Below are positions 15,133 through 23,877 of a stretch of DNA of 45,577 nt, piece by piece. The stretch covers positions 1 through 45,577 of the forward strand of contig JAFQKF010000029.1 of assembly GCA_017397105.1 (NCBI GenBank), written 5' to 3'. This stretch comes from Clostridia bacterium. Lineage in GTDB: Bacteria > Bacillota > Clostridia > Oscillospirales > Acutalibacteraceae. Under the pieces are notes generated by a model that saw only the letters and a list, made by a program, of their open reading frames with translations, was not told the DNA's origin and did not search any database. Position 1 is the stretch's first letter; every line of letters begins with the position of its first letter. A program made the translations under genes and the position numbers.

Positions 15133-16053
15133 TTACTTACTTAAAAAATCAAGTGTTACCTTGGTGAGCTCGTCCGCTCTGTCCTCAATGCACTGATGTC
15201 CTCCGCCGTCTACGGTATAAGTTACGGCATCGGGGAAAGCGGAATTCATCTGCTCTTTCATTGTACCGTTGAGAATGATGTCGCCGCTTGCCTGGCAAAG
15301 AAGTACGGGGCAGGTGATTTTATCGGTATTCTCAAGGTCGGTGGGCTTTACGTTATACATCATTTCGCATATGCCTGCGCCGAATCCGTCATACTGTACG
15401 GCGTCGGTAACGCCCGTTACGTCATAATCCATAGCGAATGACCAGTTGAGGGTTGCGGCGTAAATAATAAGCTTTACAAGGGGCTTTACTCTTGTGCCGT
15501 AATTGAAGAATGCGTTCATAAAGCCTTTCATAAGCTTTGAGGAAACAATGCCCTCCATTGCCTCGGGGAATTCGCTCTGGGGAGCGGGGCAGTAAAGAAG
15601 AAGCGCCTTTACGGGATACTGCTCTGCAATATTTACGGCAACGCCGCCGCCCATTGAATGGCCTGCAAGAATCCATTCATCCATAGGCGCGATGCTCTTC
15701 ATAAGCTCGATAATGAGAGTTTCACGGTCAATAATTTCCATATCGTCGGTTTCTCTTGTGCTGAAGCCGAAGTTTGGCAAATCCGCAAGCACGCAGTCAT
15801 AACCTGCTTTGCTTAAATTTTCCGCCATATTGCGCCAGGCGTACGTAGAGCAGAGGAAGCCGTGGAGCATCATTATTCTGCCCTTGAATTCACCCTCGTG
15901 CTCAACTACTCTGTAATGAATATCGTAATCGCCGTGGGTGAAATATTCGCTGTTGTCATAGGGTTTGTGCGAAGTGTCTGCTGCGTGGGCAAAAACCGTA
16001 ACGCAGGAAAGAAGGACGCTTAAAGCGCAAAGGATGCTTATAAATTTTTTCAT
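15133..16053 (-). CDS. Secreted alpha/beta hydrolase
   Basis: This 306-residue protein has a signal peptide cut near VFAHA-ADT. The alpha/beta hydrolase fold is clear: oxyanion region HGFLCSTYAW, nucleophile elbow GHSMGGG (Ser about 145), catalytic Asp in LLCQASGDIILNG and catalytic His in GGGHQCIED near the C-terminus. The complete triad supports activity as an esterase, lipase or related hydrolase outside the membrane; the substrate is not readable. AAAGGAG precedes ATG 16053. It is the last gene of a five-gene minus-strand operon, 11 bases after the small membrane protein. Confidence 0.88.
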   Translation of the reverse strand: MKKFISILCALSVLLSCVTVFAHAADTSHKPYDNSEYFTHGDYDIHYRVVEHEGEFKGRIMMLHGFLCSTYAWRNMAENLSKAGYDCVLADLPNFGFSTRETDDMEIIDRETLIIELMKSIAPMDEWILAGHSMGGGVAVNIAEQYPVKALLLYCPAPQSEFPEAMEGIVSSKLMKGFMNAFFNYGTRVKPLVKLIIYAATLNWSFAMDYDVTGVTDAVQYDGFGAGICEMMYNVKPTDLENTDKITCPVLLCQASGDIILNGTMKEQMNSAFPDAVTYTVDGGGHQCIEDRADELTKVTLDFLSK

Positions 16054-16064
16054 TCTGAACTCCT

Positions 16065-16364
16065 TTAAACGAAATGGGCAATCAACTGCTCTGCAAATCC
16101 GCGCAGAAGATTGAAAATGATAACGGTAAATCCGATAATCGGATAAAGACTTAATGCGAGACTGATAATCGGGATTAGTTTTTTTCTGCGTATTACAATA
16201 TCAAGAATTGCAAAAGTGATACCGAGCGGCAAAACAAAAACTATGCACATAATTACGGGAAAAACGAGCATCCCCACCGTGCTTGCAACAAGATATGTAA
16301 ATCCGAGACAGCAAAGGCTTAAAATTCCGAATGGGATTTTCCTGAGAGTTTCCCCGATTTTCAT
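16065..16364 (-). CDS. Small multi-spanning membrane protein
   Basis: This 99-residue, very hydrophobic protein has about three transmembrane helices (roughly 12-32, 33-57 and 64-86) and short basic loops (IRRKK). I recognise no domain. ATG 16364 lies two bases after the dut stop, and AAGGTG sits inside the dut end, so translation is probably coupled. Its place between dut and the secreted hydrolase suggests a membrane role in the same operon, but no function is assigned. Confidence 0.75.
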   Translation of the reverse strand: MKIGETLRKIPFGILSLCCLGFTYLVASTVGMLVFPVIMCIVFVLPLGITFAILDIVIRRKKLIPIISLALSLYPIIGFTVIIFNLLRGFAEQLIAHFV

Positions 16365-16366
16365 TT

Positions 16367-16810
16367 TTACACCTTACCCGTTGAGCCGAAGCCGCCTGCA
16401 CCTCTTTCTGTTTCATCAAGAGAGGTGACTTCAACGGGATTCATCATACTTACGGGCATTATTACAAGCTGAGCAATGCGCTCACCGGGTGTGATTTCAT
16501 AGGGCTCGCTGAGCTGATTGATAAGACCTACGCAGATTTCTCCCCTGTAATCACTGTCAATAACTCCTACGGAGTTGAGCAGACCTATGCCGTGCTTTAT
16601 GGCAAGTCCGCTTCTTGCAAAAACAAACGCCGCAAATTCGTTTGAGGGAAGTTCGATTGCAAGACCCGTAGGTATAACCGCTTTTTCGCCGCCCTTAAGA
16701 GTTACGGGAGCATCAATGCAGGCGCAAAGGTCAAGTCCGGCGCTGCCTTCGGTTGCCCTTTTGGGAATTTTTGCATTTTCCTTGAGCTTGGTTATTTTAA
16801 ACGTGTTCAT
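16367..16810 (-). CDS. dut: dUTP diphosphatase (trimeric dUTPase)
   Basis: This 147-residue enzyme hydrolyses dUTP to dUMP and pyrophosphate, keeping uracil out of DNA and feeding dTMP synthesis. All five trimeric-dUTPase motifs are present in order: EGSAGLDL (motif 1), ARSGLA (2), GVIDSDYRGEI (3, catalytic Asp), GERIAQLVI (4) and RGAGGFGSTG (5, Gly-rich tail). The start at 16810 follows GAGGAG and gives the family N-terminus MNTFKITKL. The longer reading overlaps the upstream ThuA-like gene. It sits 10 bases after that gene. Confidence 0.97.
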   Translation of the reverse strand: MNTFKITKLKENAKIPKRATEGSAGLDLCACIDAPVTLKGGEKAVIPTGLAIELPSNEFAAFVFARSGLAIKHGIGLLNSVGVIDSDYRGEICVGLINQLSEPYEITPGERIAQLVIMPVSMMNPVEVTSLDETERGAGGFGSTGKV

Positions 16811-16820
16811 TATGTACTCC

Positions 16821-17567
16821 TCAGTGTTTTTTAGCGTCCGCTTCGTGCAGCCTTTCTTCAGGGGAAATCTTTGAGTGACCCGTGGGAACGTTGAAAACCT
16901 TCCTGCACGGTGCCGCCCAGCGGACTGCATTTATAATGATTCGCTGAATGTTTTCATCGTGATAGGTGGGGTTGGTTTCGTGGCCGGGCTGGAAATAGAA
17001 AACTCTGCCGAGGCCTCTCTGCCAGCAGCAGCCTGAGCGGAAAACCTCGCCGCCTGCAAACCAGCCTATGAATACGAGCTGCTCGGGTTCGGGGATATCA
17101 AATCTTTCGCCGTACATTTCTTCAACAGGGATGTTGATGAAAGGAGGCACGCCCTTGGCAATGGGGTGGGAGGGGTTTACGGTCCAGAGACGTTCTCTGT
17201 CCCCTTCACGCCAGTTGAGTGAGCAGGAGGTGCCCATAAGAAGCTTGAAGGGCTTGCTGTAATGGGCAGAGTGGAGAGCGATGAAGCCCATGCCGTCGAG
17301 CACACGCTGAGCGACTTTGGCGGCGATTTTGTCGGGAACCTTTTCGTGTGCCATATGACCCCACCAGATGAGAACGTCGGTATCGTCAAGCACTTCGTCG
17401 GAAAGACCGCACTTTTTATCGGAAAGAGTGGCGGTTCGAACAACGATATCCTCCTGAGAAGAAAGGAAGCTCTTGATGCAGTTGTGAATTCCTGCAGGAT
17501 AAATTCCCGCAACGGTTTTGCTTAACTTTTCGTGAAGACCTTCATTCCAGACAGTTACCTTTATCAT
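16821..17567 (-). CDS. ThuA-like domain protein
   Basis: This 248-residue protein matches the ThuA (trehalose-utilisation) family, a class I amidotransferase-like fold. Features include MIKVTVWNEG at the N-terminus, DVLIWWGHMAHEKV, GMGFIALHSAHYSKPFK and the C-terminal GRVFYFQPGHETNPTYH. Family members are linked to sugar metabolism, but the biochemical activity is poorly defined. There is no signal peptide. AGGAGG precedes ATG 17567. It lies 24 bases after the FemAB-like gene and 10 before dut. Confidence 0.85.
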   Translation of the reverse strand: MIKVTVWNEGLHEKLSKTVAGIYPAGIHNCIKSFLSSQEDIVVRTATLSDKKCGLSDEVLDDTDVLIWWGHMAHEKVPDKIAAKVAQRVLDGMGFIALHSAHYSKPFKLLMGTSCSLNWREGDRERLWTVNPSHPIAKGVPPFINIPVEEMYGERFDIPEPEQLVFIGWFAGGEVFRSGCCWQRGLGRVFYFQPGHETNPTYHDENIQRIIINAVRWAAPCRKVFNVPTGHSKISPEERLHEADAKKH

Positions 17568-17591
17568 GCTTTTAACCTCCTGTTTATTTTT

Positions 17592-18629
17592 TTAACCTCT
17601 GAGAAGCTTTGCGGCTTTCTGCAGAGTGCCTACGATTTTTGCGGCTTTTTTATCAATAATAAGATCGGCTTCGCCCATAAATTCAATAAACTCGCCGTTG
17701 AAGCCCTTTTTGAAGCGGTAAAGACCGTAGAGCGGATTATTTTCATCGATTATACCCGAAACGCCTCTGAAATCGTAAATCTCACAGCCTAATTCAACTG
17801 CCCATGAAATCATGTTCCACTGAAGCAGGTAATTCGGCATAACGTTGCGGTAGCTGTTGAGCGAGCCGCCGTAGAAGTACCACACCTTGTCGCCCCAATG
17901 CACGGCAAGAGTGCCTGCAATGGGTTTGCCTTCATGGTATGCCATGTAGAGGCGTGCGTTTTCGCCGAAAGTATCAATAATCTTTGCAAAGTAATCTGCG
18001 CTTCTTATGGGGAAACCGTCCCTTGCGCCGGTTTCAACCATAATCCTGTAAAAATCCTCAGCCATTTCGCTGCCGCAGAGCTTTACTTCAACGTTGTGCT
18101 TTAACGCAACTCTTACGTTGTAGCGGTGCTTTGAGGCGAAGGAGGCGAAAACCTCATCCTGAGTTCTGCCCTGAATATGGATTCTGAAAACAAAACGGCA
18201 CTGGAAGCCTTCAAAGTTCATGAATTTTTCCTGAGGAACAAAGCCGGCCGCCTTGATGATATTCTGATATTCCTCATCATCTGCAGGAACGTCGGTATCA
18301 ATCTTGAGCATATATGCGTTGAGCTCTTTTTTGCCGTATTCTTTTGCGGCGTCAACGAGAGTGTTGAAAACCTCTGAATCGTGAAGGTCACAAACAGGAC
18401 CTCTGGGAGCGTAAAGCATATGGTAGGGAAGTTTGGAAATTCTTCTTGCAAGCACGGCGAGAGCGCCTACGGTTTCGCCGCTGTCGTTTTTGCATAAAAC
18501 ACCGAACCACTGCCAGTCATCCTTAACCTTTGCCCATACGCTTGTCTGCAAAAAGTGACCCTTGGGGTGCGAGGCAACGAAGGCGTCGAATTCTGCGGCG
18601 TTGTTTCTTGTGACAATCTGAGTTTTCAT
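17592..18629 (-). CDS. FemAB-type aminoacyltransferase (peptidoglycan bridge family, GNAT fold)
   Basis: This 345-residue protein has the FemAB/FemX two-GNAT-domain pattern. The first domain carries HPKGHFLQTSVWAKVK and YHMLYAPRGPVCD; the second carries KHRYNVRVALKHNVEV, ARLYMAYHEGKPIAGTLAVH, VWYFYGGSLNSYRNVMPNYLLQW and the terminal GLYRFKKGFNGEFIEFMGE. FemAB proteins use aminoacyl-tRNA to extend the lipid II stem peptide. The MurE here looks meso-DAP type, where such bridges are unusual, so another acceptor is possible. The start is uncertain: ATG 18629 best fits the family, and upstream in-frame ATGs exist at 18668 and 18680. It heads the five-gene operon. Confidence 0.85.
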   Translation of the reverse strand: MKTQIVTRNNAAEFDAFVASHPKGHFLQTSVWAKVKDDWQWFGVLCKNDSGETVGALAVLARRISKLPYHMLYAPRGPVCDLHDSEVFNTLVDAAKEYGKKELNAYMLKIDTDVPADDEEYQNIIKAAGFVPQEKFMNFEGFQCRFVFRIHIQGRTQDEVFASFASKHRYNVRVALKHNVEVKLCGSEMAEDFYRIMVETGARDGFPIRSADYFAKIIDTFGENARLYMAYHEGKPIAGTLAVHWGDKVWYFYGGSLNSYRNVMPNYLLQWNMISWAVELGCEIYDFRGVSGIIDENNPLYGLYRFKKGFNGEFIEFMGEADLIIDKKAAKIVGTLQKAAKLLRG

Positions 18630-18753
18630 ATTTCTTTTGGCGGATGCGGCATCCGCAAATCCTTTCATAGAATCATACACAGTATATTATAACCGCAAAT
18701 GCAACTGTTTTCAAGATATTATTAAGTATATATTAATTATTAAATAATTAGTG

Positions 18754-18782
18754 TTGATTTTTTCCAAATAATCATATATACT
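18754..18782 (+). promoter_or_regulatory. Predicted promoter of the small-protein/sfp pair
   Basis: TTGATT (18754-18759), a 17-base spacer and TATACT (18777-18782), about 35 bases before ATG 18817. Confidence 0.6.
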
Positions 18783-18816
18783 TAATCAGAAAAATAATGA
18801 GAGGGGTTAAAACGTT

Positions 18817-18969
18817 ATGTTTACAAGTGTTTTCGCTTACATGACTATTCTTTTTAATGCGGTTATTTCCGTGTTCACCGGCGAAGAAACCTTGGTTATC
18901 GATGGTCTTGCTTCCGTCTTTGATAACATGGAATACGGTTTTGCACACTTCATAAACCTTTTCCTTTAA
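18817..18969 (+). CDS. Unannotated 50-residue hydrophobic, acidic small protein
   Basis: The ORF runs ATG 18817 to TAA 18969 with GAGAGGGG about 10 bases upstream and a good promoter at 18754-18782. The product begins MFTSVFAYMTILFNAV and ends HFINLFL, with two hydrophobic stretches around a short acidic GEE segment. It could be a small membrane protein or a peptide precursor. I do not recognise a family. A stable hairpin (18986-19009) separates it from the Sfp-type gene 66 bases downstream. The antisense reading over this region has no ribosome site and is rejected. Confidence 0.55.
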   Translation: MFTSVFAYMTILFNAVISVFTGEETLVIDGLASVFDNMEYGFAHFINLFL

Positions 18970-18985
18970 TTCCAAAGATGCTTGG

Positions 18986-19009
18986 CGGCATCCTCTCAGG
19001 AGGGTGCCG
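18986..19009 (+). terminator. Intercistronic hairpin before the sfp gene
   Basis: CGGCATCCTC (18986-18995) pairs with GAGGGTGCCG (19000-19009), one T-G wobble, with a TCAG loop. It is followed by TTTGACTTGTT rather than a clean T-tract, so it may attenuate transcription or stabilise the upstream small mRNA. Confidence 0.55.
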
Positions 19010-19035
19010 TTTGACTTGTTGAAAAGGAGCAGTAA

Positions 19036-19692
19036 ATGGTATACACTTATTACACTTACGCCCCGTTGTTGCCTGACCCGTCGGTGTACCCCGAGGCGCT
19101 TGAAGGGCTTGATGAAGAAAGAAAAGTGAAAGCTCTGCGCTATCTTCATGCGCAGGACAGAAAACTGAGCCTTGGTGCGGGGCTGCTGCTTAAGTTTGCT
19201 CTGGGAAGGCACGGAATAACAAATGCCGGAATCCTGACGGAAGAAAACGGCAAGCCGTATACGCAGGGGCTCTTTTTTAATCTTTCACATTCGTACGATT
19301 ACGTTGTTTGCAGCGTAAGCACAAAGCCGGTAGGCTGCGATGTGGAGAGGATAAGCGAAGGGCACTTAAGAATTGCCGAGAGATATTTTTGCAAGAGCGA
19401 AACGGATTATATATTTTCGTTTTCTGAAGAAAAGCAGGCGGAGGAATTCTTCAGGCTGTGGACGGTGAAGGAAGCCTATATGAAGCTTACGGGCGAGGGG
19501 ATGCGCCTTTCGCTTCACAGCTTCAGCGTTGATATAGGGAAAGAAATTACCGTTACGAGAGAAGGCAGAAAAACGGATTGCTCAGTCAGGGAATACGGAC
19601 TTTGCGGCTATAAACTGAGCGTGTGCGCTGAGGAGAATGAATTCGCTCCTGAACTTATCGAAATAAAAGCGGACGAATTATTATTGAAATAA
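19036..19692 (+). CDS. 4'-phosphopantetheinyl transferase (Sfp type)
   Basis: This 218-residue protein transfers the phosphopantetheine arm of CoA to a Ser of a carrier protein. It shows the Sfp-family core: FNLSHSYDYVVCSV, VGCDVERI (metal-binding Asp and Glu) and RLWTVKEAYMKLTGEG (the WxxKEAxxK motif). The length fits Sfp/Gsp rather than the short AcpS. AAGGAG precedes ATG 19036. No carrier protein, polyketide or peptide synthetase lies in the window, so it probably serves fatty-acid ACP or a distant cluster. It ends at a shared bidirectional terminator. Confidence 0.93.
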   Translation: MVYTYYTYAPLLPDPSVYPEALEGLDEERKVKALRYLHAQDRKLSLGAGLLLKFALGRHGITNAGILTEENGKPYTQGLFFNLSHSYDYVVCSVSTKPVGCDVERISEGHLRIAERYFCKSETDYIFSFSEEKQAEEFFRLWTVKEAYMKLTGEGMRLSLHSFSVDIGKEITVTREGRKTDCSVREYGLCGYKLSVCAEENEFAPELIEIKADELLLK

Positions 19693-19698
19693 AAAAGT

Positions 19699-19726
19699 AA
19701 AGGCGAGCGGATTTCCGCTCGCCTTT
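19699..19726. terminator. Bidirectional terminator between sfp and the alpha-mannosidase gene
   Basis: AAAGGCGAGCGG (19699-19710) pairs perfectly with CCGCTCGCCTTT (19715-19726). T-tracts occur on both strands, so it can serve both convergent genes. Confidence 0.93.
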
Positions 19727-19735
19727 TTGCATCGT

Positions 19736-22700
19736 TTATACTATTCTGAAAGTGAGAACGTCGAAAGGCTTGATATCAAAGGAGAATCTGCCGTTTGCAA
19801 ATTCGATTTCGCCCTCGTCGGTTTCCATAAGATTTGTTGCAAATACCTTGCCTGCAGGAAGCTTCCAGTCAACCGTTACGCTGCCTCTTCTCTGCTGGGT
19901 TTCAACCACTCTGATGATGATTCCGTTGCCGTCCTGAGCCTGCTTTACGGCATCAATGATAACGTTGTCACAGCTTAAGGTGATGAGAGAATCAACCTTA
20001 TCAAACTCACCTTTGTTTGCGGTAAGGAAGCTTGCGACGGGCTCGACGTTGAGGGCAAGTGCCTTGCGTACGGTTTCGGCATCCTGCCAGCCGTTTTTGT
20101 GGGGATAGTAGGAGTAAATAAAGGTGCTTACACCGTGGTCGCCCGTCGGGTCAGGGCAGGTGGGGGCACGCATGAGAGTGATGCTCATCTTACTGTCGTG
20201 AATATCATATCCGTACTTGCAATCGTTGAGCAGGCTTACGCCGTAGCCGCCCTCGGAAAGGTCAGCCCATTTGTGGCCGCATACCTCAAACATTGCCGCA
20301 TCGTAGCAGGTGTTTGTGTGGGTGGGGCGTTTGATTGCGCCGTGAGCGATATCGTAGGTAGCTTCGGTATTAATAATTGCAACGTCGAAAGCAGCCTTGA
20401 GCACCTTGTCGGTTTCCCACCAGTCAACGCTTGTATCAAATACGAGCTCGTCACTGTCGGCATTAAGAATGATATCCTGAGTGATTGTGGACTTATTGAA
20501 TGAGCGTACAACCCTGATAACGCCTCTCTGAGCGTTGGATTCGGTAACCTCCACACTGTCGGCGGAGTTGAGCTCCCACATCTTCTTGCGGTAGTTTACC
20601 TCAAGATTCCATGCGGTTTCATGGTCGCACTTATCCTGAGAAACTGTGAGGAGATTTCCTTTGCCGTCAAGGGTTTCACGGCAGTTTACCTTATCGTAAA
20701 TGCTTGTGATTATTGCGTTTTCATCAAGTGTTACGCGAAGCTTTGAGTTTTCAAGCAGAGTCTTTTCTGCTTTGACTGCAGGTGCGGTATTCTCAGCTTT
20801 TGCAAGAGCGAAAACCTTGCAGCCCATGGGAGAAAGAGCGGGGGCGGTGAAGGTGAGGATGAATTTTCCCTCTTTTTCGGTAACTGTTGAGGGGAGTATA
20901 TCACCGTTTGCGTCAACTGCGCAAAGTCCTGCACAGGGTACCTCAACCTTTACGGGGCAGGTCTGCTCAAGGGAGGTGAGATTCCATACGGCAACGCTGT
21001 CCTTTTCAACGTTAAGCTTCGAATTGAGGAGGTTAAGCGCATCTGCAAGCACTGCGGAAGTCCTTTTGCTCAGAGCGGCATAATCACGCTTTGCATCCAC
21101 GTAAACCTCGTGGATTGAGCTGCCGGGGAGGATATCGTGGAACTGATTTGTAAGCAGGATTTTCCAGCATTCCTCAAGCTCTGCCTTGGGATATTTGCCT
21201 CCGGCAAGAGCGCAGGCAAACAGGCTTGTCATTTCACCTCTTGAAAGGCGGTATTCATTCTTGCGGTTGTTTTTCTTTACGAAAGCCTGGCTTGTGTAGG
21301 TGCCTCTGTGGTTTTCGTAGTACATTTCGTGATTCCATACGGGGAGTTTATCATAATCCTCGGAGATTTTATCAAAGAAACGGTCAACGTGGCCGATGCT
21401 TGTTGAGGGCAGACCGGGGAAATTCTTGAGTCTTTTGCCTCTTTCAAGCATTTCGTGCATTGCTCCGCCGCCGCCGTCACCGTGGCCGAACATAGCCATA
21501 GTGGTGCTGAAAAGAGCTTTTTCGTCATTGGTTTCGCATTCCATAAGCTCGCTTACTCTGTATTCGCCGTTGTAGGAGGGGCGCTGAAGATAAGCTACGA
21601 TTTCATCGCCGTTGTTGCCCTTCCAGCGGAAAAGAGTGTGGGGGAAGCGGTTGGTATCGTTGTTGTTGAGCTTGGAGGTGAGGAAATACTTCATGCCGCT
21701 TCGTTTGATAATCTGAGGCAGTGCCCAGGAGAAGCCGAAGCAGTCGGGCAGCCAATAAGTATCGGAGCACTTGCCGAATTCTGTAAGGAAATACTCTCTG
21801 CCGTAAAGAAGCTGGCGGATAAGAGCTTCGCCGGAGGCGATGTTTGTATCAGCCTCAACCCATACGTTGCCCACGATATCCCACTGACCGTTTGCAACCT
21901 TTTCCTTAATCTTTGCATATACGTCGGGATAGTAGCGCTTCATCATATCGTAAAGCACTGCCTGACTCTGCGCAAAGGTCATTTCGGGGTATTTATCCAT
22001 GAGAGCCATATTGTTTGAGAAGGTTCTTGCGCCTTTTCTTACACTCTCTTGAATTCTCCAGAGCCATGCAACGTCAATGTGGCTGTGGCTTGTGTAAATA
22101 ACGTCGGACTGGGGCACGTACTTTATGTTTGAAAGAGCCTCTCTGTAAAAATCTGCAGCCTTTGCAATGGATTCGCGTACACGCTCTTCCTCAAAATCAA
22201 AGTCCACAATGTGCAATGAATCGTCGATTGCTTGATAGACGGCATTGCGGATATAATCGTCTTTGATTGCATCAAGAGCTTCAAAGCCTACCTGCAAATC
22301 GTACCAGTAGCCCTCAGCAACGGTGTCTATAAAAGTAAGCTCAGCCTTTTTGAAGGTGTACTCGGTATCCTTGGCGCCTGCCATGGCTTCATCGCAGAAA
22401 TCGCCTGAGTTTACGGTAGCTTCAATGTCAATTTTAAGAACATCGCCTGCGTTGAATTTTTCATTAATTATTATAACTTCACGGTGCTGGCTGCCGGGTG
22501 ACTGGGTAACCGAGCCTCTTATAACGCCGTTTACTCTGATGAGAGATTCACCGCCTATGTTGAACTCAAGGCGCATTTCCTTGCCGTCAAAGCCTTCAGG
22601 CACGGTGATTTCGGAGGAGAACCAATGGGCACTGTCATAGCTTGCGCGCCATCTGTCGCCGAGTTTTATTTCGCCTTCAAAATCCTCTTTTGAGTATTCG

Positions 22701-22825
22701 CCGCAGTCGGTGTGCATTCCTCTGGTGTACTTCCACACCTCAATGGGGAATGCCGCATAGCGGATGTATTTAGGAAGATAACGCCTGTACATATACTTGA
22801 GAACGCTGATTTTCGGTGTAATCAT
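19736..22825 (-). CDS. Alpha-mannosidase, glycoside hydrolase family 38
   Basis: This 1029-residue protein is typical of bacterial GH38. After an N-terminal beta region, the catalytic domain starts at TSHSHIDVAWLWRIQE, with zinc ligands His and Asp. The nucleophile Asp is in YWLPDCFGFSWALPQI, and FSTTMAMFGHGDGGGG carries further zinc-site His/Asp. C-terminal beta-sandwich domains complete the fold. There is no signal peptide, so it should trim alpha-mannosides in the cytoplasm, for example from host N-glycans. The start at 22825 follows AAGGAGG; the 22888 reading overlaps the end of lysR. It lies 59 bases after the LysR gene on the same strand. Confidence 0.95.
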   Translation of the reverse strand: MITPKISVLKYMYRRYLPKYIRYAAFPIEVWKYTRGMHTDCGEYSKEDFEGEIKLGDRWRASYDSAHWFSSEITVPEGFDGKEMRLEFNIGGESLIRVNGVIRGSVTQSPGSQHREVIIINEKFNAGDVLKIDIEATVNSGDFCDEAMAGAKDTEYTFKKAELTFIDTVAEGYWYDLQVGFEALDAIKDDYIRNAVYQAIDDSLHIVDFDFEEERVRESIAKAADFYREALSNIKYVPQSDVIYTSHSHIDVAWLWRIQESVRKGARTFSNNMALMDKYPEMTFAQSQAVLYDMMKRYYPDVYAKIKEKVANGQWDIVGNVWVEADTNIASGEALIRQLLYGREYFLTEFGKCSDTYWLPDCFGFSWALPQIIKRSGMKYFLTSKLNNNDTNRFPHTLFRWKGNNGDEIVAYLQRPSYNGEYRVSELMECETNDEKALFSTTMAMFGHGDGGGGAMHEMLERGKRLKNFPGLPSTSIGHVDRFFDKISEDYDKLPVWNHEMYYENHRGTYTSQAFVKKNNRKNEYRLSRGEMTSLFACALAGGKYPKAELEECWKILLTNQFHDILPGSSIHEVYVDAKRDYAALSKRTSAVLADALNLLNSKLNVEKDSVAVWNLTSLEQTCPVKVEVPCAGLCAVDANGDILPSTVTEKEGKFILTFTAPALSPMGCKVFALAKAENTAPAVKAEKTLLENSKLRVTLDENAIITSIYDKVNCRETLDGKGNLLTVSQDKCDHETAWNLEVNYRKKMWELNSADSVEVTESNAQRGVIRVVRSFNKSTITQDIILNADSDELVFDTSVDWWETDKVLKAAFDVAIINTEATYDIAHGAIKRPTHTNTCYDAAMFEVCGHKWADLSEGGYGVSLLNDCKYGYDIHDSKMSITLMRAPTCPDPTGDHGVSTFIYSYYPHKNGWQDAETVRKALALNVEPVASFLTANKGEFDKVDSLITLSCDNVIIDAVKQAQDGNGIIIRVVETQQRRGSVTVDWKLPAGKVFATNLMETDEGEIEFANGRFSFDIKPFDVLTFRIV

Positions 22826-22884
22826 AAAAAGCCTCCTTAGCTTTAAATTAACATTTCCATTATATATTTTCCGTGCAAAGCGTG

Positions 22885-23763
22885 TCAACCGATTGTATCA
22901 ATAAATTTTCTTGCGGCGTGCGAAAGTTCAAGCTTTTTCGGATAGCAGAATCCTATGGAACGCGGGGGAATGGGTTTTCTCATATCAATCTCAAAAACGC
23001 TTGAATCGTCAAGATATTTTTTTGAAAATTCCTTTACAACGCAGCTTACTCCGAGCCCGATTTGTGCAAACTGAAGCAGAAGCTCATGAGCACCAAGTTC
23101 GATATTTGCCGAAAGACGGCTGCCCGATTCAAAGAAAACACGGTCAACGTAATTTCTGGAGTTGGATTTTTTTTCAAGCAGGATAAGCGGAAGCTGCGAA
23201 ATCTCCTTGCGTGAGAGGGTTTTGCCTTTAAGATGCTCAAAGCCTTTGCCTGCAACGAAAATATCGTGCACCTCAAGGCAGCTGTGAATTTCGAGCGAAT
23301 CGTCATCAAGGGGAAGATTTCCGAAGGCAAGGTCGATGCGGCCGCTTTTTACAAGCTCAACTGCTTCCTTTGTAACCCTGTTGATAACCTCGATTTTTAT
23401 GCCGGGATAAGCCTTGTGGAATTCTTCGAGCTTTTCAAGAAGAAAGTATGAAGAAAGGGTATCGTTTGCGCCTATGCGCAGCTCACCGTCCGTAAGCTCG
23501 CGGAAGGATTCGAGCCTTTTGCTGCCCGATGCAAGCAAATCAAGGGCGGCAGAGGTGTGCTGATAAAGAATTTTGCCCTCGGGAGTGGGAATAATTCCCT
23601 TGGGGTTTCTCAGAAAAAGAGCCACACCGAGCGCTTCCTCAAGCTGCTTTATTGCCTGGCTTACAGCGGACTGCGTTACAAACAGCTTTTCCGCTGCTTT
23701 TGAAAAGCTTGCGTGCTCGGCGACGGCATTGAAAATCCTGTATTGCTCAAGCTTGATATCCAT
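22885..23763 (-). CDS. LysR-family transcriptional regulator
   Basis: This 292-residue protein has the N-terminal winged helix-turn-helix of LysR regulators (FNAVAEHASFSKAAEKL, then TQSAVSQAIKQLEEALG). The C-terminal periplasmic-binding-type effector domain includes LRIGANDTLSSYFL and RIDLAFGNLP. AGGAGG precedes ATG 23763. It is divergent from the CofE-like gene, the usual arrangement for a LysR target, and co-directional with the mannosidase 59 bases downstream. Either or both could be regulated; the effector is unknown. Confidence 0.93.
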   Translation of the reverse strand: MDIKLEQYRIFNAVAEHASFSKAAEKLFVTQSAVSQAIKQLEEALGVALFLRNPKGIIPTPEGKILYQHTSAALDLLASGSKRLESFRELTDGELRIGANDTLSSYFLLEKLEEFHKAYPGIKIEVINRVTKEAVELVKSGRIDLAFGNLPLDDDSLEIHSCLEVHDIFVAGKGFEHLKGKTLSRKEISQLPLILLEKKSNSRNYVDRVFFESGSRLSANIELGAHELLLQFAQIGLGVSCVVKEFSKKYLDDSSVFEIDMRKPIPPRSIGFCYPKKLELSHAARKFIDTIG

Positions 23764-23800
23764 ATTAGCCCTCCTAATACTTAATAACAATATTACTAAT

Positions 23801-23829
23801 TTTACTTATATCATAAACTGTGCTATAAT
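23801..23829 (+). promoter_or_regulatory. Predicted promoter of the CofE-like gene in the LysR divergent region
   Basis: TTTACT (23801-23806), a 17-base spacer and TATAAT (23824-23829). The transcription start would be near 23836, 42 bases before ATG 23878. The 114-base divergent region is the expected place for LysR boxes. Confidence 0.6.
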
Positions 23830-23877
23830 TCAATAGTAAAAAACCCGTAATTTTATATTTTGAAAGGGTGCGTATAA

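Noticed and set aside
18772-19212. 146-codon minus-strand ORF over the small protein and sfp start
   Set aside because: It overlaps a certain sfp gene and has no ribosome site; the plus-strand 50-residue ORF has better signals.
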